Shown: positions 34,788 through 42,700 of the stretch, in pieces
How positions within the stretch are numbered: the stretch's first letter is position 1
How the letters are laid out: every line of letters starts with the position of its first letter
NCBI GenBank assembly: GCA_020847985.1
Contig: JADLBC010000028.1
Location: 1-56,441 of the forward strand
Direction of reading: 5' to 3'
Source of the DNA: Dehalococcoidia bacterium
Lineage (GTDB): Bacteria; Chloroflexota; Dehalococcoidia; Tepidiformales; Tepidiformaceae
Length of the DNA stretch: 56,441 nucleotides
Translations under genes and position numbers: made by a program
The notes under the pieces: model-generated
Database searches by the model: none
What the model was told of the DNA's origin: nothing
The model's input: only the letters and a program-made list of their open reading frames with translations

Positions 34788-36527
34788 CTACCCATCGATC
34801 CCGCGCCAGCGGCTCGCCAGCGGCAGCCGCCGGTCCCGACCGAATGCCCGCGGCGTGATTTTCACCCCCGGCGCCGCCTGCCGCCGCTTGTACTCGTTCC
34901 GGTCGACCATCCCCATCACGCGCCGCACGGTCTCGGCCTCGAAACCCATCGCCACGATCTCATCGAACGTGCGGTCGTCCTCGACGTACGCCTCAAGGAT
35001 CGGGTCCAGCACCTCGTAGGGCGGCAGCGAATCCTGGTCGAACTGGTCCGGCCGCAGTTCCGCGCTCGGCGGCTTCGTGAGCACGTTCTCCGGGATCACC
35101 ACGCCGCCGGGCTGCCGGTTCCGCCACTCCGAAATCCGGTACACGAGCGTCTTCGGCACGTCCTTCAGCACCGCGTACCCGCCCGCCATGTCGCCGTAGA
35201 GCGTCGCATACCCGGTCGCCATCTCGCTCTTGTTCCCCGTCGTGAGCACGATCCAGCCGAACTTGTTCGAAAGCGTCATCAGCACGTTCCCGCGCTGGCG
35301 CGCCTGCAGGTTCTCTTCGGCCGTTCCCGGGTCCGCGCCTTCGAAGGCGTCCGCCACCATCTCCAGCATCGCCCTGTGCGCCGGCTCGATGGGGATGCTC
35401 AGGTAGCGAATCCCCAACCGCTCCGCCAGGTCCAGCGCGTCGTCCTTCGAATGTTCGCTCGAATAGCGGCTCGGCATCGAAACCCCCGCCACGTTCTCGG
35501 CACCGATGGCATCGACCGCGATCGCTGCCACCACGCTCGAATCAATCCCGCCCGAGAGGCCGATCACGGCTTTCGTGAAACCCGTCTTGCCGAGGTAGTC
35601 CTTCGTCCCCAGCACGAGCGCGCGCCACACCTCTTCCTCGTCGTCCATCGCCGCCGCCACGGGCCGCACGAGCGGTCCCTCCGAGTCCGGGAGTTCGAAG
35701 TCCAGCTCCACATAATCGACCTGCGCGTTGCCGTCCCGTTCGCGCAACTCCACCCGGCGGCGCGGGTCGTGCAGCCGCCGCTGCGCCACTTCGTCGAGGT
35801 CGATGTCGACCACCACCACCGCTTCCTCGAACTGCGGCCCCCGCGCGATGAGCTGGCCCTCCGCATCGAATACCAGCGATCCGCCATCGAACACCAGCTC
35901 GTCCTGCCCGCCGATGGCGTTCACGTACGCCACCGCGATGAGGTTGTCGGCCGCCCGCGTCGCGATCATCCGTGACCGGCTCCAGATTCGCCCGCGGTGA
36001 TAGGGCGAGGCGTTGATGTTCACGCAGAGCTCCGCGCCGCCCAGCGCCATCGCATCGAGCGGCAGCCCCGGGTACCAGATGTCCTCGCAGATGCTCACCC
36101 CGAAGAGCACGTCCCCCGCCCGGTAGACCGGCACGCGGTGGCCGGGTGCGAAGTACCGCTCTTCATCGAACACGCCGTAGTTTGGCAGCCGCCGCTTGTG
36201 GTAGGTGTCCACCCAGCGGCCATCGACGAGGATCGCCGCCGCGTTGTAGGCATCGCCGTGGTACCAGTCGACGAACCCCACGATCGCGACGATGCCCGCC
36301 GTCGCCCCGGCGATGCCATGGACCGCTTCGCGCGAGGCCTCGCAGAACGCGCGCCGCAGCAGCAGGTCCTCAGGCGGGTAGCCCGTCACGCAGAGCTCGG
36401 GGAACGCGACGATGCCGGCTCCCGCCGCCCGCGCCTCCGCGATCCGCTCGTGGATGCAGCGAACGTTGCCGGCGATATCGCCGATGGTCGTATTCACCTG
36501 CGCGAGCGCGATGCGGACAGTCCTCAT
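34788..36527 (-). CDS. nadE: Glutamine-dependent NAD+ synthetase
   Basis: NadE makes NAD+ from deamido-NAD+, ATP and glutamine. The 579-residue protein has an N-terminal nitrilase-type glutaminase domain (Glu in VAFPELCVTGYPPEDLL, Lys in HKRRLPNYGVFDEERYF, Cys in GVSICEDIWYP). The C-terminal synthetase domain has the P-loop-like GLSGGIDSSVVAAIAVDAIG and TGNKSEMATGYATLYGDMAG. Both active sites are complete, so it can use glutamine directly. The ATG at 36527 starts at the expected place. Confidence 0.97.
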   Translation of the reverse strand: MRTVRIALAQVNTTIGDIAGNVRCIHERIAEARAAGAGIVAFPELCVTGYPPEDLLLRRAFCEASREAVHGIAGATAGIVAIVGFVDWYHGDAYNAAAILVDGRWVDTYHKRRLPNYGVFDEERYFAPGHRVPVYRAGDVLFGVSICEDIWYPGLPLDAMALGGAELCVNINASPYHRGRIWSRSRMIATRAADNLIAVAYVNAIGGQDELVFDGGSLVFDAEGQLIARGPQFEEAVVVVDIDLDEVAQRRLHDPRRRVELRERDGNAQVDYVELDFELPDSEGPLVRPVAAAMDDEEEVWRALVLGTKDYLGKTGFTKAVIGLSGGIDSSVVAAIAVDAIGAENVAGVSMPSRYSSEHSKDDALDLAERLGIRYLSIPIEPAHRAMLEMVADAFEGADPGTAEENLQARQRGNVLMTLSNKFGWIVLTTGNKSEMATGYATLYGDMAGGYAVLKDVPKTLVYRISEWRNRQPGGVVIPENVLTKPPSAELRPDQFDQDSLPPYEVLDPILEAYVEDDRTFDEIVAMGFEAETVRRVMGMVDRNEYKRRQAAPGVKITPRAFGRDRRLPLASRWRGIDG

Positions 36528-36683
36528 GCCGCCAGTATACGGGCGAGCCCCTCGCGCACGGTCCCGCGGCTCCCCCTTCGGGGTCCACCGGCCATCGTCC
36601 GTAAACGGCGACCTGCCGTACCTTCACAGGTGACAGGGTCGAAAACTCCGCCCCTGGTCGAATTCGTCCCCCGGAAGAGGTAC

Positions 36684-37007
36684 GTGACCGAAGTACGCAT
36701 TCAGCATGGCGACCTTGCCCTCACCGGCGAGGCTCGCGCCGCCATCGACGAAGCCGCCGCGAAGCTGCAGGCCTACGACCCCGAGATCCAGCGCTTCGTC
36801 ATCACCGTCGATGCGCCCGCCAGCCACCACAAGCACGGCGGGCCCTACTCCGTCCACATCGACCTGTCCCTTCCGGGCAAGAACATCACCGTCTCTCACC
36901 AGGCCAATCCCGAGCTCATGGCCGCGATCCACGACGCCTTCGATGCCGCCCGCCGCCAGATTGAGGATTACCACCGCCGGAAGCGCGACCTCGCGCGGAA
37001 CGCCTGA
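36684..37007 (+). CDS. Short HPF/RaiA-family ribosome-associated protein
   Basis: This 107-residue protein has the RaiA/HPF fold: VRIQHGDLALTGEARAAIDE, a strand with HHKHGGPYSVHIDLSLPGKN, and HDAFDAARRQIEDYHRRKRD. It lacks the C-terminal extension of long HPF, so if it acts in hibernation it would behave like short HPF or YfiA. The start is GTG 36684 (EAGAGG-like site upstream) because the open frame before it is the antisense of nadE. A strong terminator follows. Confidence 0.85.
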   Translation: MTEVRIQHGDLALTGEARAAIDEAAAKLQAYDPEIQRFVITVDAPASHHKHGGPYSVHIDLSLPGKNITVSHQANPELMAAIHDAFDAARRQIEDYHRRKRDLARNA

Positions 37008-37037
37008 CCGGCGCCGCCTTCTCTTATCCTCCCTGGC

Positions 37038-37067
37038 GAAGGGCCGGCGTTCACCCGCCGGCCCTTC
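37038..37067 (+). terminator. Intrinsic terminator after the HPF gene
   Basis: GAAGGGCCGGCG (37038-37049) and CGCCGGCCCTTC (37056-37067) form a perfect 12-base stem around a six-base loop. CCCCCTTT follows. The site lies 30 bases past the HPF stop. Confidence 0.8.
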
Positions 37068-37098
37068 CCCCTTTCGTCCCCCGTGCGAGGAGGTACCC

Positions 37099-37800
37099 GT
37101 GTACCGGATGATGGCCGTCACCGCGCTGGCCGCTACCCTGCTGGCATTGGCCGCATGCGGAGGTGGGTCCGAATCACCCGCCGCCGCCAACGGATCCGCC
37201 CAATCGGCTGCCACGGCTGCCGGCGCAGCTCCCTCCGCCGGAGCGCAGGCACGGTTCACGGCCGACGACCTGGCCCGCCTCGCCCAGACCACCATCCCCG
37301 GCTACACCGCCGGCCGCCAAACGCCCTCGGCGACCTCGCTGCTCGCCGTCTACGAATCGGCGGCCGTCGCGAACGGCGCGCGCGTCACCGCCGTCGTCAC
37401 CATCTCCCCCTGCGACCCATTCATCTGCACCAACCTCGATGCCGCGAACTTCAAGGGCAAGGAGCCGCAGCTCAAGACCGTGCTGCCGGAGATCCACATC
37501 AACAACCCGGCGCTCGTTTTCACTATTGGCAACGTGGAACTCGCACCCGGGTATCGTGGCTTCTTCACCTACGCCCGCAGCTTCGTCAGCAATAACGGCT
37601 CGACCGCGACCGCGAACCGCTACTCCGTCCAGTACCACGACGGCACCAACCAGGTCGCGATCCTCCTTACGGTGAAGTCCGAAGGCCCGTTCCCAAAGTC
37701 GGAGGCGGAGATGCAGCGCCAGCTTGATCAGCCCTCCGGCGAGTCCGCCGCGCGCACGGTCTTCGCCGCATTCCAACCGGCATTCCGCCCCACCCCTTAG
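37099..37800 (+). CDS. Lipoprotein of unknown function
   Basis: The GTG at 37099 is preceded by GAGGAGG. The 233-residue protein has a lipobox at the end of its signal peptide (LLALAACGGGS), so Cys is expected to be lipid-modified and the protein anchored outside the membrane. An Ala/Ser-rich linker follows. The mature domain includes TIPGYTAGRQTPSATS, then ARVTAVVTISPCDPFIC and NVELAPGYRGFFTYARSF, a beta-rich pattern without a recognised family. Two cysteines (CDPFIC) may form a disulfide. Confidence 0.7.
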   Translation: MYRMMAVTALAATLLALAACGGGSESPAAANGSAQSAATAAGAAPSAGAQARFTADDLARLAQTTIPGYTAGRQTPSATSLLAVYESAAVANGARVTAVVTISPCDPFICTNLDAANFKGKEPQLKTVLPEIHINNPALVFTIGNVELAPGYRGFFTYARSFVSNNGSTATANRYSVQYHDGTNQVAILLTVKSEGPFPKSEAEMQRQLDQPSGESAARTVFAAFQPAFRPTP

Positions 37801-37952
37801 CGTCCGCAGCCGGGCCCTCTTTCCCCTCGTTACCTTCCGGACGGTCAATTTTCGTCGCGACCGCAATCGAAAGCTTTGTCTCGCTATACTCGCTCGCAGG
37901 TCTGCCGGCGCTATCCCAATTGGGAGACAGCCGGCCCGCGGAGAGAACCGGT

Positions 37953-38483
37953 ATGAGCCCCCAGGGAGGCAGCGGCGCCACCAGCCTGCTGGCTGATCTC
38001 CGTGCGCCCGTGCGCCGCTTGCTCGACGAATACCTGGCCGCCCGCGCCGAGATCGACACCATCATCGGCACCCTCTCGGCCACCCTCGCCGAACCCCCGC
38101 CCGGGCCGGTCACGCCATCCGCCGCTCTCGAACCCCCCGAAACGCCCGCGGGCTCCGCCGGCCCCCTGCGTATCGATGTCCGCGGCGATCTCGCCCGCAT
38201 CATGGATTTCCAGGAACGCCTCGGCCTCGTCGCCGATGTCTCCCGTGTCTCCGTGGTCGGCCTCGATCACGGCCGCGCCACCATGATCGTCGAGCTTGGC
38301 GAAGTCGATGACCCCACGGTCATCTGTATGGGCTGCGGCAAGACCCTCGTCGCCGGCGGCCGCCGGCAGTCCCACGGTCTCTGCGATGCCTGCGCCACCG
38401 CCTTCAAGGCCCAGCGCCGCGTCCCCCGCCACGAGCCGCCCGCGCCCCTCGAACACGACGAATCGGCGACCGGCGGGGCCTGA
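37953..38483 (+). CDS. Hypothetical protein with a C-terminal zinc ribbon
   Basis: The 176-residue protein starts at ATG 37953, with GGAGAGAACC upstream. The N-terminal helix (LRAPVRRLLDEYLAARAEID) is followed by a Pro-rich linker. A beta-alpha-beta unit (LRIDVRGDLARIMDFQERLG, DVSRVSVVGLDHGRATMIVE) follows, similar to small regulatory domains. Near the end a zinc ribbon CMGCGKTL-GLCDAC gives four cysteines. A -10 box (TATACT, 37885-37890) lies upstream. The combination suggests a small nucleic acid- or protein-binding regulator. No family name is given. Confidence 0.6.
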   Translation: MSPQGGSGATSLLADLRAPVRRLLDEYLAARAEIDTIIGTLSATLAEPPPGPVTPSAALEPPETPAGSAGPLRIDVRGDLARIMDFQERLGLVADVSRVSVVGLDHGRATMIVELGEVDDPTVICMGCGKTLVAGGRRQSHGLCDACATAFKAQRRVPRHEPPAPLEHDESATGGA

Positions 38484-38484
38484 T

Positions 38485-38805
38485 TCAGCGGGGCATCGCG
38501 AATTCGAACAGGTGCTTCTCGATCGGTTCCCGCGCATCGCTCACCGATGCCACCACCCCCGCCGAAGGTCCCCGCCGGCACGTCGCCGCGAACTGGCGCA
38601 GGGCGAAGCGGCCCCCCTGCGCGACGACCTCACACACCCCCGGCTCCGGGAACCGGGCCTCCCCCGTGATCTGCATCGTCCGGGCCACATTCAGGATCCA
38701 CACGCGGAACGCCACGCCATCCACGGCGCCGCGGATCACGAGATGGTGCTGCTCAAGAACCGCCAGTGCCACAACGGGAATATCGACCGCGCGCCGGGCT
38801 CCCAC
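38485..38805 (-). CDS. Small hypothetical protein (beta-rich)
   Basis: The frame is open from 39351, but only the last 106 residues have gene-like composition. They read VVALAVLEQHHLVIRGAVDG, AFRVWILNVARTMQITGEA, then PGVCEVVAQGGRFALRQFA and end EKHLFEFAMPR. The GTG at 38805 is a possible start but has only a weak ribosome binding site. The gene converges with the zinc-ribbon gene and ends one base from it. No family is recognised. Confidence 0.4.
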   Translation of the reverse strand: MGARRAVDIPVVALAVLEQHHLVIRGAVDGVAFRVWILNVARTMQITGEARFPEPGVCEVVAQGGRFALRQFAATCRRGPSAGVVASVSDAREPIEKHLFEFAMPR

Positions 38806-38923
38806 CGCGGGGAGATCCCTGCTCTCTCCCCGTCCTTTACCAGCACCGCCGTCGCGACAGCGAATGTCGCCCGTGCCGCACACCATGCGAGGCTGTCTGA
38901 ATCCCCATCGCCTGGAGTCAGCC

Positions 38924-39760
38924 ATGAACTTCGGCATCATCCTCACCAGCGGCGACCCCCGCACCGCCGCCCGCCTCGCCGCTCTCGCCGAATCCGCCGC
39001 CTGGGACGGCGTCTTCACCTGGGACGGCATCAGCATCGGCGAAACCGAGACCTTCGACCCATGGGTCACGATGGCCGCCATGGCGATGACCACCAGCCGC
39101 GTCCGCCTCGGCGCCGTGATCGTACCGCCCGCCCGCCGCCGCCCATGGAAGCTCGCCCGCGAAGCCATGTCCGTCGATGTCCTGAGCAACGGCCGCCTCG
39201 TCCTCCCCGTGGGCCTTGGCGCCCTCGATGACCGCGCCTGGGGCCACGTGGGCGAACCCACCGCCGCCCGCACCCGCGCCGAGAAGCTCGACGAGACCCT
39301 GGCCATCCTCGAAGGCCTCTGGTCCGGCGAACCGTTCGGCTTCCAGGGCACGCATTACGCCTTCGAGCCCATGACCTTCCTCCCCCGGCCCGTGCAGCGT
39401 CCGCGGATTCCTATCTGGCCCGTTGGCGTGTGGCCCGTGCCTCGTTCCATGCGCCGCACCCTCCGCTGGGATGGCGTGATCGTGCAGATGCGCGGCGATG
39501 AGGCCGGCCCGGCGTCGGTCACGCCCGGCGCCCTCCGCGAAATCGCCGCCTACGCCGCCCGCGAACGCCCGGAAGCGCTCCGCGGCCGCCCCTGGGACAT
39601 CGTGGTCGATGGCATCACCCGCACCGGCGATTCCGCCGCTCTGGAACGCGTGAGCCAACTCGCCGCGGCCGGCGCCACCTGGTACCTCGAAGCCGATTGG
39701 ATGGAGACGGACCCTGCCGCGCTCGAAGCACGCGTCGCCGCGGGCCCTCCCGCCATCTAG
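38924..39760 (+). CDS. LLM class (F420-/flavin-dependent) oxidoreductase
   Basis: This 278-residue luciferase-like monooxygenase-family protein starts MNFGIILTSGDPRTAARLA. It has GVFTWDGISIGE, RVRLGAVIVPPARRRPWKLA and the typical SNGRLVLPVGLGALDDRAW. The family uses F420 or FMN; which one is not visible. The length is short for the group (often 300 or more), with a shorter C-terminal region. It is followed by a terminator-like hairpin at 39774-39796. Confidence 0.88.
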   Translation: MNFGIILTSGDPRTAARLAALAESAAWDGVFTWDGISIGETETFDPWVTMAAMAMTTSRVRLGAVIVPPARRRPWKLAREAMSVDVLSNGRLVLPVGLGALDDRAWGHVGEPTAARTRAEKLDETLAILEGLWSGEPFGFQGTHYAFEPMTFLPRPVQRPRIPIWPVGVWPVPRSMRRTLRWDGVIVQMRGDEAGPASVTPGALREIAAYAARERPEALRGRPWDIVVDGITRTGDSAALERVSQLAAAGATWYLEADWMETDPAALEARVAAGPPAI

Positions 39761-39773
39761 CTCGAACGCCGGG

Positions 39774-39796
39774 AGGGCCCCGTATCCCGGGGCTTT
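39774..39796 (+). terminator. Terminator hairpin after the LLM gene
   Basis: AGGGCCCCG (39774-39782) and CGGGGCTTT (39788-39796) pair over nine bases, including two G-T wobbles, around TATCC. The end is T-rich. It starts 14 bases after the stop codon. Confidence 0.6.
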
Positions 39797-39837
39797 CCGC
39801 GCTCCCCCGGCCGGCCCGCCTTCGGTAGGCTCATTCC

Positions 39838-40743
39838 ATGCTTCGCCCGCGATGGTTCATGGTGGCCGCGGTCGCGCTCCTGGCGGCCTGCGGCGGCGGC
39901 TCCTCGCCTCTGTCGCCCAGTGTGACGAGCGTCCCGGCGGCCAGCGCGACGCCCCCGGCGACATCCACACCCACTGCGACGCGCACGCCCGCCGCGACCG
40001 CAGCCGCCACGAGCACGCCCCCCGCAACGGCCACGCGCACGGCCACTCTGCCGCCATCGCCGGCCACGGCGACCGCCGCGCCGGCCCGCACGCCCACCAC
40101 GCCTGCCGCGGGCCGTCTCCTCGCGAATGGGCCGCGTGACTCCGCGATGGTCGCCCTCACCTTTGACATGGGCGGCCGCGTCGAGCCCGCACTCGACATC
40201 ATGAACTGGCTCATCGAGCACGGCGTCCACGCCACCATCTTCATGACGGGCGCCATGGCCGCGAACGCCAACACGGAGGCCGGCCGCGAAGTCCTGCGGC
40301 TTATCGCCGCGCACCCCGGCCAGTTGGCCCTCGGCAACCACAGCGACACCCACCCCGACTTCACCACCCTCACCCCGGCGGCCATGCGCGCCGAGCTCGA
40401 ACGCACCGAGGCCGCCATCGCCGCGGTCACGAGGCTCTCCCCGCGCCCCTACTTCCGCCCGCCCTTCGGCGCCTACTCGGCCGCCGTTGTCAGTGGCGCG
40501 GCCAGCGCCGGCTACCCCTACACCGTGACCTGGGACATCGACACCATCGACTGGCGCCCCGAAAGCGACGGCGGACCCACCGCGGCCGCCATCGTCGCGA
40601 AGATCGCCGCGAACGCCCGCGGCGGCTCGATCGTGCTCATGCACCTGGGCGGCTATAACACCCTCGAGGCCCTGCCCGGCATTCTTGCTGCCCTCCGCGA
40701 GCGCGGCCTCACGCCCGTCACCCTCTCCGAGATGCTTCGGTAA
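39838..40743 (+). CDS. Lipoprotein polysaccharide deacetylase (NodB domain)
   Basis: The 301-residue protein has a lipobox (VALLAACGGGS), a Thr/Ala/Pro-rich spacer of about 75 residues, and a NodB deacetylase domain. Motif 1 reads LTFDMGG: the first Asp (general base) is present, but the second, usual metal-binding Asp is Met. Motif 2 is NHSDTHP (two metal His), and RPPFGAYS is complete. The loss of the second Asp is seen in some family branches. It is likely to act on cell-wall glycans outside the membrane. Confidence 0.85.
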   Translation: MLRPRWFMVAAVALLAACGGGSSPLSPSVTSVPAASATPPATSTPTATRTPAATAAATSTPPATATRTATLPPSPATATAAPARTPTTPAAGRLLANGPRDSAMVALTFDMGGRVEPALDIMNWLIEHGVHATIFMTGAMAANANTEAGREVLRLIAAHPGQLALGNHSDTHPDFTTLTPAAMRAELERTEAAIAAVTRLSPRPYFRPPFGAYSAAVVSGAASAGYPYTVTWDIDTIDWRPESDGGPTAAAIVAKIAANARGGSIVLMHLGGYNTLEALPGILAALRERGLTPVTLSEMLR

Positions 40744-40791
40744 CGTCCCCGTTCCCTCGCGCGGTTCCGTCTTCGCGTGTTTCCTCTGACA

Positions 40792-41544
40792 ATGGCTCGC
40801 ATGTCGAACGAGCCGGCCGCGAAAAAGCGCGTCGATGTTGTCATCCCGTGCTACAACGAAGTCGGCGTGCTCCGCCAGAGCGTCGAGCGCACCCTCGCCT
40901 TCCTCGCCACGCAGCCGAAGTACGACTGGCGCATCGTCATCGCCGATAACGGCTCGAACGACGGCACCAGCACCCTCGCGCGCGACCTCGAACACGAATA
41001 CCCCGCCGTCCAGGCCCTGCTGCTCACCATCAAGGGGCGCGGGCTCGCCCTCAAGGAAGCCTGGAGCCGCAGTGACGCCGACGTCGTGATGTACATGGAC
41101 GTCGACCTCAGCACCGACATCGCCCACATCCCCCGCCTGATCGACATGATCGCCGTCGATGGCGCCGATGTGGCGATCGGCAGCCGACTCGCTCGCGGTT
41201 CGCGCACGAAGCGCTCCCTCAAGCGCGAGACCACCTCCCGCGGCTACGTGTTCCTCATCCGCTCCACCTTCCCCCGCCTGAACATCACGGATGCGCAGTG
41301 CGGCTTCAAGGCGCTCAGCCGCCGCACCGTCGAGCATCTCGTGCCCCGCATCGAGAACCGCATGTGGTTTTTCGATACCGAACTCCTCATCCTTGCCCAC
41401 CGTGCGGGTTACAAAATCATGGAGCTTCCCGTGCGCTGGGATGAGGACCCGGATACGAAGGTGCACATCCTCAAGACCGCCGCCGAGGATATCCGCGGGC
41501 TGCTGCGTATGCGCTTTCAGCGCGGCTACCGTCCCCACGGCTGA
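40792..41544 (+). CDS. Glycosyltransferase family 2 (DPM/ExoM-like), membrane glycan synthesis
   Basis: The protein of about 250 residues has the GT-A signature: KKRVDVVIPCYNEVGVLRQS, ADNGSNDGT, and MYMDVDLSTDIAHIP (DxD-like). RPHG ends the protein with no membrane helices. AGYKIMELPVRWDEDPDTKV is a well-conserved block in polyprenyl-phosphate glycosyltransferases of the DPM1 type. Starts at 40777 (GTG), 40792 and 40801 are all possible. It may make a lipid-linked sugar for the envelope. Confidence 0.88.
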   Translation: MARMSNEPAAKKRVDVVIPCYNEVGVLRQSVERTLAFLATQPKYDWRIVIADNGSNDGTSTLARDLEHEYPAVQALLLTIKGRGLALKEAWSRSDADVVMYMDVDLSTDIAHIPRLIDMIAVDGADVAIGSRLARGSRTKRSLKRETTSRGYVFLIRSTFPRLNITDAQCGFKALSRRTVEHLVPRIENRMWFFDTELLILAHRAGYKIMELPVRWDEDPDTKVHILKTAAEDIRGLLRMRFQRGYRPHG

Positions 41545-41650
41545 ACAGCCCCAAAAATGGGCGCGAATGGCGGCGTCCCGCCGCGGCCCACGCCCCGTCC
41601 GGTGGCCTCCGGGCGAGCCTCCGGACCGGTAAGCACGAGGCCTCGCAGGT

Positions 41651-41679
41651 TTGACCCCCCGGGGGGGCCGATGTATAAA
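41651..41679 (+). promoter_or_regulatory. Strong sigma-70-type promoter of the cytochrome complex operon
   Basis: TTGACC (41651-41656) and TATAAA (41674-41679) are exactly 17 bases apart. The end of the -35 box and the spacer contain a CCCCCCGGGGGG palindrome (41655-41666). Transcription would start near 41686, leaving about 90 bases of leader before the first gene at 41779. The 234-base gap upstream contains GTCCGG/CCGGAC inverted arms that could terminate the glycosyltransferase transcript. Confidence 0.7.
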
Positions 41680-41778
41680 ACCCTTCGCTACGCCTTTCAC
41701 AATCGCGGCCCGGACCGTGCCGCGCGATGAGGTGTGAGCGAATCCCGCCCACCCGGGCGGACGCCAAAGGGCTCGGAA

Positions 41779-41898
41779 GTGGAATTCGCAAACTTGCCGC
41801 ACGACTTCGCCGAGACGCTCGAGCTCGTCTTTGTGGGAATCACCATCGTGGCATCGCTCGCGATCATGGTGGCCTTTGGCCACTGGTGGCAGCGGTAG
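41779..41898 (+). CDS. 39-residue single-TM protein, first gene of the cytochrome operon
   Basis: GTG 41779 to TAG 41898 encodes [20 protein letters not shown] followed by a hydrophobic helix and ending FGHWWQR. One membrane span is predicted at about 15-33, with a basic end, implying a cytoplasmic C-terminus. AAAGGG lies seven bases before the start. It is 19 bases from the cytochrome b gene and behind the operon promoter. The b6f complex has four small single-helix subunits (PetG, L, M, N); this may be an analogous accessory subunit. No sequence match to them is claimed. Confidence 0.65.
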   Translation: MEFANLPHDFAETLELVFVGITIVASLAIMVAFGHWWQR

Positions 41899-41917
41899 GC
41901 CAGGAAAGAGGGGAAGG

Positions 41918-42670
41918 ATGGCAGTCGAACAACCCACCAGGCCAACGATCGCGGACAAGATCTACGATAAGATGTTCCACAACTACCTGTGGAAATCGAT
42001 CTTCCGCACCGGTTATCCCAACACGCCCCGTAACCAGATGCTCGTCGTCGCGACGAACGTCTTCCTCCACCTCCACCCGACTCGTATCCACCGCACCCAC
42101 GTGAAGATCACGCACACCTACTGCCTGGGTGGCCTCTCGTTCTTCATGTTCCTCGGCCTCACGATCACGGGCATTCTGCTCATGTTCTATTACGTGCCGA
42201 GCGTCGACCGCGCGTATCTCGATATCCAGAACATTCAAACGAACGTCCAATTCGGACAGCTGATGCGCAACATGCACCGCTGGATGGCCCACGCAATGGT
42301 CATCCTTGTTTTCATGCATATGATGCGCGTGTTCTATACCGGCGCCTATAAGCCACCGCGCGAATTCAACTGGGTGGTCGGCGTCATCCTCCTCGTGCTC
42401 ACCTTCCTCCTGAGCTTCACCGGCTACCTCCTCCCGTGGGACCAGCTCGCGTTCTGGGCCATCACGGTGGGCACCAACATCGCCGGTTCGGCGCCCGTCC
42501 TCGGGCCCAAGTCGCGCTTCTGGCTCCTCGGCGGCCTGCAGGTGGGTCCCGACGCGCTCATCCGCTTCTACACCCTGCATGTCATCGGCCTGCCGCTGCT
42601 GGCCGCGATCTTCATGGCCGTCCATTTCTGGCGCATTCGGCGCGATGGCGGCCTCGCCCGGCCCCTTTAG
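41918..42670 (+). CDS. Cytochrome b (b6-type) subunit of a quinol:electron acceptor complex
   Basis: The 250-residue protein has four membrane helices and the four heme b ligands: His120 and His134 in helix B, His221 and His236 in helix D. The 14-residue gap between the helix D pair is the b6 pattern. HTYCLGG places Cys69 at the position of Cys35 of cytochrome b6, which binds the extra heme c_n (c_i). Thus this looks like a b6/Firmicutes-type protein, not a mitochondrial-type cytochrome b. The start ATG 41918 has GGGGAAGG upstream. It is the core of the operon. Confidence 0.93.
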   Translation: MAVEQPTRPTIADKIYDKMFHNYLWKSIFRTGYPNTPRNQMLVVATNVFLHLHPTRIHRTHVKITHTYCLGGLSFFMFLGLTITGILLMFYYVPSVDRAYLDIQNIQTNVQFGQLMRNMHRWMAHAMVILVFMHMMRVFYTGAYKPPREFNWVVGVILLVLTFLLSFTGYLLPWDQLAFWAITVGTNIAGSAPVLGPKSRFWLLGGLQVGPDALIRFYTLHVIGLPLLAAIFMAVHFWRIRRDGGLARPL

Positions 42671-42700
42671 GCCCCATACCAGCACGCAGGGTACGCATCC

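Noticed and set aside
39757..41958. 733-residue minus-strand frame
   Set aside because: Covers the deacetylase and glycosyltransferase genes on the other strand; its C-terminal half is GR-repeat noise from the Thr/Pro linker.
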